From positions 1-6,512 of the forward strand of contig USIN01000106.1 of assembly GCA_900554715.1 (NCBI GenBank): a stretch of DNA of 6,512 bases, read 5' to 3'. Position numbers and translations under genes: made by a program. Numbering within the stretch: position 1 is the first letter of the stretch; every line of letters starts with the position of its first letter. This DNA comes from an uncultured Bacteroidales bacterium (lineage in GTDB: Bacteria > Bacteroidota > Bacteroidia > Bacteroidales > Muribaculaceae). Under the pieces are notes generated by a model. The model saw only the letters and a list, made by a program, of their open reading frames with translations. It did not search any database and had not been told where the DNA came from. This document shows positions 1 through 5,034 of this stretch, in pieces.

Positions 1-815
1 CCGGCCTGTTCAAGGCGCTAAAGGGCGACATCAGCCGGCTGACGGCCGTCGAGTTTGTCGACCAGAATCCCATCGGCAAGTCGACACGCTCGAATCCGGC
101 AACCTATCTGAAGGCATACGATGAGATACGCGCCCTCTTCGCCGAGACACAGGCAGCCAGGCAGATGGATTTCAAACCGGCCTATTTCTCGTTTAACGCC
201 GAGGGAGGCCGCTGCGAGGATTTCAATCGAGATGCAGTTTATGCCGACATTGTCGTGCCCTGCGAGTGCTGCCACGGCAAGCGTTTCAAACCAGAGGTGC
301 TCGAGATAACATACCGCGGCAAGAACATCTACGACGTACTCGAAATGACCATCGACGAAGCCATCGGCTTTTTCGGCCAAAGCGACGGGGCGACCGAGCG
401 CCGCATCGTGCGCCGTCTGATGCCTCTGAAAGACGTAGGCCTGGGCTACATAAAGCTCGGACAGTCGTCGTCGACGCTGTCGGGCGGCGAGAACCAGCGC
501 GTCAAGCTCGCGTGGTTCCTGGCGCAGGAAAAGCCTCAGCCGACGCTGTTTATCTTCGACGAACCGACGACAGGGCTGCATTTCCACGACATCAACATAC
601 TGCTCAAGGCCTTCGACCGGCTGCTCGAGCGCGGTCATACGCTTGTCGTCATCGAGCATAATATCGAGGTCATCAAATGTGCCGACAACGTCATCGATAT
701 CGGTCCCGAGGGCGGTGAGGGCGGCGGCGAGGTCGTCGCCACGGGTACGCCCGAGGAGATTGTCGCCGCGCAGAAAGGCTATATCTGGAAATATCTCGCG
801 CCGAAACTGAAATAA
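1..815 (+). CDS. uvrA: UvrABC excinuclease subunit A, C-terminal part (5' end outside window)
   Basis: UvrA is the DNA-binding ABC ATPase that recognises lesions and loads UvrB in nucleotide excision repair. About 270 codons are visible, read from base 3, against roughly 940 in a full protein. In order: VDQNPIGKSTRSNPATY (UvrA-specific), FSFNAEGGRCE leading into the zinc module, a second CxxC at 261-272, the YRGKNIYDVLEMT segment, the ABC signature LSGGENQRVKLA (477-512), Walker B FIFDEPTTGLH (552 on; D at 558, E at 561), the switch histidine in VVIEHN (657) and the GPEGGEGGGE tail. The zinc module is abnormal: family members have CExCxGxG after GGR, but here CE (213-218) is followed by an out-of-frame patch, so one zinc cysteine is gone. 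The frame is open to TAA at 813. A Trp (513) follows the signature motif where I would expect Ser or another small or charged residue. Identity is certain; whether this copy works is not. Confidence 0.95.
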   Translation, partial: GLFKALKGDISRLTAVEFVDQNPIGKSTRSNPATYLKAYDEIRALFAETQAARQMDFKPAYFSFNAEGGRCEDFNRDAVYADIVVPCECCHGKRFKPEVLEITYRGKNIYDVLEMTIDEAIGFFGQSDGATERRIVRRLMPLKDVGLGYIKLGQSSSTLSGGENQRVKLAWFLAQEKPQPTLFIFDEPTTGLHFHDINILLKAFDRLLERGHTLVVIEHNIEVIKCADNVIDIGPEGGEGGGEVVATGTPEEIVAAQKGYIWKYLAPKLK

Positions 816-839
816 AATCGCACGGACGGTCAGTTTTTT
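804..839 (+). terminator. possible weak intrinsic terminator after uvrA
   Basis: A 7-bp inverted repeat (AAACTGA at 804-810 and TCAGTTT at 830-836) encloses a 19-nt loop and runs into six T residues (834-839). The left arm lies over the last uvrA codons. The stem is AT-rich and the loop long, so this is a weak candidate. Its position between the uvrA stop and the next promoter fits a terminator. Confidence 0.3.
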
Positions 840-851
840 AGATAATATATG

Positions 852-859
852 TAATTTTG
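852..859 (+). promoter_or_regulatory. Bacteroidota -7 promoter element (TAATTTTG)
   Basis: TAATTTTG matches the Bacteroidota primary-sigma -7 consensus TAnnTTTG exactly and lies in the AT-rich gap between uvrA and the next gene. No convincing -33 TTTG is visible upstream, only a T-run at 834-839. The start codon at 868 is only 8 nt past the box, so transcription would begin within a few bases of the ATG and the mRNA would be leaderless or nearly so. It is probably the promoter of the five-gene operon. Confidence 0.65.
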
Positions 860-867
860 CATGATAT

Positions 868-1404
868 ATGACAACAGAAAGAAAGTCAGTGTTTAAACGC
901 GGCGCCGACGACGGCTTTTGGGCAGGCATCTACTTGTCGGTGCTTGTCATAGCCTTGTTGCTGTCAGTCAAGTCGCTGCTTGCCGGCATGCTCGGTCTGG
1001 CGATGGCCGTCTGTGTGCCTGTCGCCACGTATATGCTGCTGAGGCGCACCTATAGGGCCGATTACGGCATGACGCGTTTCTCGGAGCTGTGGATGCAGGG
1101 GATATGCACCTTTTTCTTCGGCAGTCTGATAATGGCCGTGGCGCTCTATGTCTTCCTCGGATTCATAGAACCGGGATATATCTACACCATGGTCGGGCAG
1201 GCTGTCGAGACTTACCGCGCTGTCGGCACGCCCGAGGCTCTTGAACTGGCCGATATGCTTCAGAAGCTTGTAGACGGCAACATGCTGCCGTCGCCTATAA
1301 TGGTGGCTGTCGACATGATATGGACGGTGTCGTTCACCGGCTCGGTGCTGTCACTGCTACTGTCGCTGATTGTCAGGGTCGTGCCTCTGAAAAAGAGGAC
1401 ATAA
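868..1404 (+). CDS. DUF4199-type four-helix inner-membrane protein
   Basis: A 178-residue integral membrane protein with four predicted helices: about residues 17-34, 36-57, 77-99 and 146-172. The first two are joined by a very short turn; helices 3 and 4 are separated by a hydrophilic segment (about 100-145). The N-terminus is basic and the C-terminus ends in KKR, so both are likely cytoplasmic. Length, topology and the position directly before a GT2 glycosyltransferase fit the DUF4199 family of Bacteroidota, whose function is not known. The start at 868 is the only sensible one: an ATG at 861 is in another frame and soon stops, and the next in-frame Met lies inside helix 2. It is the first gene of the operon, 22 nt before the glycosyltransferase. 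A role in handling the lipid-linked product of that enzyme is speculation from gene order. Confidence 0.8.
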   Translation: MTTERKSVFKRGADDGFWAGIYLSVLVIALLLSVKSLLAGMLGLAMAVCVPVATYMLLRRTYRADYGMTRFSELWMQGICTFFFGSLIMAVALYVFLGFIEPGYIYTMVGQAVETYRAVGTPEALELADMLQKLVDGNMLPSPIMVAVDMIWTVSFTGSVLSLLLSLIVRVVPLKKRT

Positions 1405-1426
1405 AAATATATTTAACAGTTTAGAA

Positions 1427-2398
1427 ATGGATATTTCAGTTGTAGTACCGCTATATAACGAAGAAGAGTCGCTTCCCGAACTCGAGGCGTGGATAGCCCG
1501 CGTCATGGACGAGCATAAATTTTCGTATGAGATAATTTTTGTCAATGACGGCTCGACCGACGGTTCGCGACGCGTGATAGAGGAACTAAGAAAGCATAAT
1601 CCCAATGTCAAGGGCATATCGTTCCGCCGCAACTACGGCAAGTCGCCGGCTCTCAACACCGGCTTCCGCGCGGCCAAGGGCGATGTCGTCATCACGATGG
1701 ACGCCGACCTTCAGGACAGTCCCGACGAGATTCCCGAACTCTACCGCATGATTACCGAAGACGGCTACGACCTCGTTTCGGGCTACAAGCAGAAACGCTA
1801 CGACCCGCTGTCGAAGACGATACCGACCAAGCTTTTCAATGCGACGGCGCGTCGCGTCAGCGGTATCAAAAATCTCCATGACTTCAACTGCGGCCTGAAG
1901 GCTTACCGCCACAAAGTTGTCGAGCGCATCGAGGTCTACGGCGACATGCACCGCTATATACCTTATCTGGCCAAGCTCGCCGGCTTCAACCGCATAGGCG
2001 AGAAGGTCGTCCACCATCAGGCCCGCAAGTATGGCAAGACCAAATTCGGCCTCGACCGCTTTGTCAACGGCTATCTCGACCTGGCGACGCTCTGGTTTAC
2101 AGGCAAATTCGGCGGCAAGCCGATGCACTTCTTCGGCCTGTTGGGCAGCCTGATGTTCATACTCGGTTTTATTGCCGTTGCCTTTGTCGGAGGCATGAAA
2201 CTATATCATATGTATTCGGGTCACAGCTATATACTTGTGACTGATTCGCCATATTTCTATCTGTCGCTGGTGCTGATGCTTCTCGGCTCACAGCTTTTTC
2301 TGGCGGGATTTGTCGGGGAGCTTGTCGTGAGAAATTCGCCCAAGCGCAACGACTATGAGATAGACGGCATAGTAGGATTCGACGAACCGACAAAATGA
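1427..2398 (+). CDS. Family 2 glycosyltransferase, DPM1/GtrB-like polyprenyl-phosphate sugar transferase
   Basis: Transfers a sugar from a nucleotide donor to a polyprenyl phosphate at the cytoplasmic face of the inner membrane, by family analogy. The 323-residue protein has an N-terminal GT-A fold with VVVPLYNEEESLP (residues 5-17), the nucleotide-binding VNDGSTDGS (39-47; D41), RRNYGKSPALNTGF (67-80), the metal-binding DADLQDSP (92-99; D92 and D94) and DFNCGLKAYR (152-161). Two C-terminal membrane helices at about 234-256 and 276-298 give the GtrB/ArnC-like layout. All expected motifs are present, so the enzyme looks active. The donor sugar (mannose, glucose, GlcNAc or other) cannot be read from sequence. 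The stop codon overlaps the next start as ATGA, indicating translational coupling to the lipoprotein gene. The 22-nt gap upstream holds no TAnnTTTG, so it is probably co-transcribed with the DUF4199 gene. Confidence 0.92.
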   Translation: MDISVVVPLYNEEESLPELEAWIARVMDEHKFSYEIIFVNDGSTDGSRRVIEELRKHNPNVKGISFRRNYGKSPALNTGFRAAKGDVVITMDADLQDSPDEIPELYRMITEDGYDLVSGYKQKRYDPLSKTIPTKLFNATARRVSGIKNLHDFNCGLKAYRHKVVERIEVYGDMHRYIPYLAKLAGFNRIGEKVVHHQARKYGKTKFGLDRFVNGYLDLATLWFTGKFGGKPMHFFGLLGSLMFILGFIAVAFVGGMKLYHMYSGHSYILVTDSPYFYLSLVLMLLGSQLFLAGFVGELVVRNSPKRNDYEIDGIVGFDEPTK

Positions 2399-2910
2399 CA
2401 GGGCACAGGACAGTCATAACGGCCATCGCGGCGGCCATGGTCTCGGCGGCATTGCTGGCGTCATGTAACTCGACGGGCTGCACCGAGAACCGCAACGCCA
2501 TACCTCAGGCCGAGTTTTTCTCGGCCGGCAATGAAGAGGTCATCTCGCTTGACTCACTCGAGATTGTCGGCGTCAATGCTCCGCGTGACTCGGTGTTGTC
2601 GGCGCCCGGCACTCAGGTGTCGAAGATTTATCTGCCGATGCGTCCGACCGCCGACGTGACCGCATGGTCGTTTGCCTACCGCTGGAAGGCTCTCGACGAT
2701 CCGAGGCTTAACGACACGATTACGTTCGCCTATACGACAATCCCGTATTTCACATCGGAGGAGTGTGGCGCGACATACCGCTATCATATCGACCGCATGG
2801 ACTATACGAGCCGTCTTATCGACTCGGTCGCTGTTGTCGACTCGATGATAACCAATGTCGACAAGGTCTACATAAGAATATTCTTTAAAGTTTCAGATGC
2901 CGATGAATAG
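2395..2910 (+). CDS. DUF6452-like lipoprotein
   Basis: A 171-residue protein with a type II signal peptide: a basic start (H4, R5), a hydrophobic stretch (about residues 7-21) and the lipobox LLASC with lipidated Cys24. The mature protein begins CNSTGC, with no acidic run after the cysteine, so the surface-export signal described for Bacteroidota lipoproteins is not evident and a periplasm-facing anchor is more likely. The segment GCTENRNAIPQAEFF just after the lipobox resembles the conserved start of DUF6452 proteins, small Bacteroidota lipoproteins that I recall lying next to DUF6048 genes, as here. The rest is rich in beta strand, ending in VDKVYIRIFFK. No catalytic motif is visible and the function is unknown. 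It starts inside the glycosyltransferase stop codon and overlaps the next gene by 14 nt. Confidence 0.8.
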   Translation: MTGHRTVITAIAAAMVSAALLASCNSTGCTENRNAIPQAEFFSAGNEEVISLDSLEIVGVNAPRDSVLSAPGTQVSKIYLPMRPTADVTAWSFAYRWKALDDPRLNDTITFAYTTIPYFTSEECGATYRYHIDRMDYTSRLIDSVAVVDSMITNVDKVYIRIFFKVSDADE

Positions 2911-3844
2911 CCGCCGGACAAGCATACTGATTATCATGGCCGTTGCCGCTATCGTCGTCATGATGCCTGTGACGGCACAGCGCCGCCGCATGACGCCGGT
3001 CGACAATCCGTCGACAGTGACCCAGTCGGTCAACGAGACCAAAAACGACACCGCGCGCATCAATGCCGCCCGTCGCGCCCGTTCGGTGCATTATCATGAC
3101 GATGAGGGTAATGTGGTCTATCTCGACACAGTCACAGGTGAGGAATGGCGCGACTCGACGGCAGTCATGGCGTTGCCGAAGATGAAATATCCGCTGATTT
3201 TCGAAGGCGCAGTCGGCATCAACATCTGGGATCCGGTGATGCGCGCTTTCGGACAGCACTACGGTCTGGCCGACGCATGGGTCGAGCTGAGCCTCCACAA
3301 CCGTTACAAGCCGATATTCGAGTTCGGCCTCGGACAGGCGAAATATACGCCTTCTGACGGCAACTACACTTATAAATCGCCCACGAGCGTTTATTTCAGA
3401 CTCGGCGCCAACTATAACTTCCTGTATAATTCGTCGCCAGACTATCAGTTTTTCGGCGGTCTGCGCTATGGTTTCTCGCCGTTCTCATACTCGGTGACGA
3501 ACATCACGGTCGATTCGCCCTACTGGGACGAAACCGTCGGCTTCGACATACCGTCGCGCAACGCGACAGCGGGATGGCTCGAAGTCGTTTTCGGCCTTAA
3601 AGTGAAGCTGTGGGGCCCGATTTCGGCGGGCTGGACCATAAAATACAGCAGTCTGCTTCACTGCAGTACGAGCGCCAACGGCAAACCGTGGTATATCCCC
3701 GGCTTCGGTACGCGCGGCACATCGCTCGGCGGCAGCTTTTCGATAAGCTACACTCTGCCGCTGAACAAAGCTAAGACTCCCGAGGTTATAGAAGAAAAGC
3801 TGCCTGAGACAGGAGAGACACTTCCGCCTGACAGCGAAGAATAG
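2897..3844 (+). CDS. DUF6048-like predicted outer-membrane beta-barrel protein
   Basis: A 315-residue exported protein. Residues 1-27 form a Sec signal peptide (basic SRR, then a long hydrophobic core, likely cut after VTA at A27). A polar, charged segment (about 28-95) follows, then from about residue 97 a series of short amphipathic strands rich in Tyr, Phe and Gly, such as FEFGLGQAKY, VYFRLGANYNF, YQFFGGLRYGF and SFSISYTLPL. This is the texture of a small outer-membrane barrel of perhaps 8-12 strands. The tail (about 295-315) is Pro- and Glu-rich. The resemblance is to DUF6048, which pairs with DUF6452 in Bacteroidales genomes; the family call is from memory and neighbourhood. Met codons at 2897 and 2903 are both possible starts; either overlaps the lipoprotein gene, by 14 or 8 nt. 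Function unknown. Confidence 0.75.
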   Translation: MPMNSRRTSILIIMAVAAIVVMMPVTAQRRRMTPVDNPSTVTQSVNETKNDTARINAARRARSVHYHDDEGNVVYLDTVTGEEWRDSTAVMALPKMKYPLIFEGAVGINIWDPVMRAFGQHYGLADAWVELSLHNRYKPIFEFGLGQAKYTPSDGNYTYKSPTSVYFRLGANYNFLYNSSPDYQFFGGLRYGFSPFSYSVTNITVDSPYWDETVGFDIPSRNATAGWLEVVFGLKVKLWGPISAGWTIKYSSLLHCSTSANGKPWYIPGFGTRGTSLGGSFSISYTLPLNKAKTPEVIEEKLPETGETLPPDSEE

Positions 3845-3850
3845 GCTATT

Positions 3851-4588
3851 ATGAAAAAGATAATCATCATCGGCGCATCGTCGGGCATGGGCATGAGGAT
3901 TGCCACTGATTTCGCCCGCGCGGGCTGGCGTGTCGGCGTCGCAGCGCGGCGTCTCGACCGCCTTGAGTCAATAAAAGAGCTTTATCCCGACCGTGTGGCA
4001 TGTTCGGCCATCGACGTCACGGCTCAGGATGCGGTAGAAAAATTCGAGAATCTCATTGAAATGATTGACGGCATGGACATACTGCTCTACGCCGCCGGAT
4101 GCGGCTGGAGCAATCCCGATCTCGACGAAGCCAAAGACATGGCGACTATCGACGTCAATGTCAAGGGTTTTACGCGCATCGTCAACGCCGCTTACCGCTA
4201 CTTCAAGGCGACGGCCAATGTCAGCCGCGGCCGCATCGCCGTCATCACTTCGATTGCAGGTGTTAAGGGGCTCGGTGTCTCGGCAGCTTATTCGGCCACG
4301 AAGCGTTACCAGTGGACATACCTACAGGCGCTTGACCAGCTTGCCCACATGCAGCACGTCAACGTCTCGATCACAGACATACGTCCCGGGTTCGTCGACA
4401 CAGACCTGCTCGACAAGAAGCGCAAATATCCGATGCTGATGAGCATAGACTATGTCGCGCCGCGCATCGAGCGCGCCATAATGAAGCGCCGCCGTGTCGC
4501 CGTCATCGACTCGCGCTGGCTCATTGTCAGCGGTCTCTGGCGCGCGATACCCGATTGTCTGTGGCCGCACCTCGGCATCGACCTGTGA
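3851..4588 (+). CDS. Short-chain dehydrogenase/reductase (classical SDR)
   Basis: A 245-residue Rossmann-fold NAD(P)-dependent oxidoreductase, probably cytoplasmic. It shows the cofactor loop GASSGMG (residues 8-14), basic residues after strand 2 (AARRLDRL, 31-38) that suggest NADP(H), YAAG (80-83) in the NNAG position, DVNVKG with Asn103, the catalytic serine in ITSIAG (S134) and YSATK giving Tyr147 and Lys151, then RPGFVDTDL (178-186). The Asn-Ser-Tyr-Lys tetrad is complete. The C-terminus (about 215-245) is fairly hydrophobic with several Trp and may form a membrane-touching or substrate-binding lid. The substrate cannot be predicted. It starts 6 nt after the DUF6048-like gene with no promoter box in between, so it is the last gene of the operon. 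It could act on a lipid or sugar made by the upstream enzymes, but that rests on position only. Confidence 0.92.
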   Translation: MKKIIIIGASSGMGMRIATDFARAGWRVGVAARRLDRLESIKELYPDRVACSAIDVTAQDAVEKFENLIEMIDGMDILLYAAGCGWSNPDLDEAKDMATIDVNVKGFTRIVNAAYRYFKATANVSRGRIAVITSIAGVKGLGVSAAYSATKRYQWTYLQALDQLAHMQHVNVSITDIRPGFVDTDLLDKKRKYPMLMSIDYVAPRIERAIMKRRRVAVIDSRWLIVSGLWRAIPDCLWPHLGIDL

Positions 4589-4615
4589 GGCCGGTTGTTA
4601 CTTCTTCGGCTTTTT
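4588..4615 (+). terminator. possible terminator of the five-gene operon
   Basis: GCCG (4590-4593) pairs with CGGC (4607-4610), extended by a G-U and an A-U pair outwards, around a loop of about 13 nt, and is followed by T5 (4611-4615). It sits directly at the SDR stop codon. The same bases encode the KKPKK tail of the convergent small gene, so the pattern could be a by-product of coding. Confidence 0.3.
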
Positions 4616-4792
4616 GAACAGCAGATATCCGACAATCGCGGCGGCAATGACGCCGGCGATGAATGATGCTGTAAACCAGCTGTCTTCGCCGCCGGGTTCG
4701 TTTCTGTGCGTGAGAACGTAGGCCATCGGCGGGAGCATATATACGACGACGAAAGTGACGACAATTGCCAGAATTTTGAATAAAACTTTCAT
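4598..4792 (-). CDS. Small two-helix membrane protein, hypothetical
   Basis: A 64-residue protein that I do not recognise. It has two predicted membrane helices (about residues 5-27 and 40-58) joined by a charged hydrophilic loop, THRNEPGGED, and a basic tail KKPKK. By the positive-inside rule both ends would be cytoplasmic and the acidic loop outside. The frame stays open upstream to an ATG at 4843, but that start and the 17 extra codons lie inside the hairpin that terminates the tRNA gene, so the ATG at 4790-4792 is preferred; AAAAAAGG about 10 nt upstream of it could serve as ribosome binding site. It converges on the SDR gene with a 9-nt gap. Size and topology support a real small membrane gene, but there is no family evidence. 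Confidence 0.65.
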   Translation of the reverse strand: MKVLFKILAIVVTFVVVYMLPPMAYVLTHRNEPGGEDSWFTASFIAGVIAAAIVGYLLFKKPKK

Positions 4793-4812
4793 AAAGCAGA
4801 CCTTTTTTAATC

Positions 4813-4820
4813 CAAATAAA
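4813..4820 (-). promoter_or_regulatory. weak candidate -7 element (TTTATTTG) for the small membrane gene
   Basis: On the minus strand TTTATTTG matches five of the six fixed positions of TAnnTTTG (second base T instead of A). It lies 20 nt before the ATG at 4792 and overlaps the T-tract of the tRNA terminator. It would give a leader of roughly 10-15 nt. The AT-rich context makes a chance match quite possible. Confidence 0.25.
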
Positions 4821-4862
4821 AACAAACGCAAATAAGTGAGCAATAGCTCTTTATTTGCGTTT
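4814..4862 (-). terminator. strong intrinsic terminator downstream of tRNA-Gly
   Basis: A perfect 12-bp inverted repeat (AAACGCAAATAA at 4824-4835 and TTATTTGCGTTT at 4851-4862) encloses a second stem, GAGC (4838-4841) with GCTC (4846-4849), capped by a four-base AATA loop. Reading on the minus strand it starts 12 nt after the tRNA 3' end and is followed by TTTTTATTT (4822-4814). The plus-strand exit has only TTTT (4860-4863), so termination is mainly for the minus strand. Confidence 0.85.
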
Positions 4863-4873
4863 TGCTTACATAG

Positions 4874-4949
4874 TGGAGCGGCGGACGGGACTCGAACCCG
4901 CGACCCTCGGCTTGGGAAGCCAATGCTCTACCAACTGAGCTACAGCCGC
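4874..4949 (-). tRNA. tRNA-Gly (anticodon CCC)
   Basis: A 76-nt cloverleaf with encoded CCA. On the minus strand: acceptor GCGGCTG, TA, D arm GCTC-AGTTGGTA-GAGC, anticodon stem TTGGC/GCCGA around the loop TTCCCAA, so the anticodon is CCC and reads GGG glycine codons. A five-base variable loop, the T arm GCGGG-TTCGAGT-CCCGT, the acceptor strand CCGCCGC, discriminator U73 and CCA follow. U73 and the C35-C36 anticodon bases are usual for bacterial tRNA-Gly. The acceptor stem has one mismatch, U6 (4944) against C67 (4883); the anticodon stem has one G-U pair and the T stem another. A -7 promoter lies upstream and a strong hairpin terminator downstream, so it appears to be transcribed alone. Confidence 0.95.
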
Positions 4950-4977
4950 ATCAAACAGTCAGACATCACTGACACGA

Positions 4978-4985
4978 CAAAGTTA
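4978..4985 (-). promoter_or_regulatory. Bacteroidota -7 promoter element (TAACTTTG) for tRNA-Gly
   Basis: On the minus strand TAACTTTG matches the Bacteroidota -7 consensus TAnnTTTG exactly. It lies 28 nt before the tRNA 5' end, leaving a leader of about 20-25 nt for RNase P to remove. No clear -33 TTTG is present; that region is GC-rich (5000-5008). Confidence 0.7.
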
Positions 4986-5034
4986 ATGAAAAAAACTCAC
5001 CCGCGCGCCAACAAATGGGAAAAAATTAGGAGAG

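Noticed and set aside
18..929. Long minus-strand open frame opposite uvrA
   Set aside because: It overlaps the well-conserved uvrA frame and lacks any recognisable domain; a typical shadow in GC-rich DNA.
1405..1426. Separate promoter for the glycosyltransferase
   Set aside because: The AT-rich 22-nt spacer has no TAnnTTTG match; co-transcription is simpler.
1586..2128. Minus-strand open frame opposite the glycosyltransferase
   Set aside because: The plus-strand GT2 motifs fully explain this region; the other frame has no motif or start context.
4793..4843. Longer N-terminus for the small membrane protein
   Set aside because: The extra codons fall in the terminator hairpin of the tRNA, and a good signal-like start begins at the internal Met (4792).
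4874..5034. Integration site of a mobile island at tRNA-Gly
   Set aside because: Islands usually join the 3' end of a tRNA gene, but mcrBC lies on its 5' side; no integrase and no repeat of the tRNA 3' end is visible in the window.
4998..5034. Terminator after mcrC (CGCGCG stretch near T-runs)
   Set aside because: The GCGCGC palindrome has no room for a loop, and no adjacent stem pairs well; the T-runs alone are not enough.
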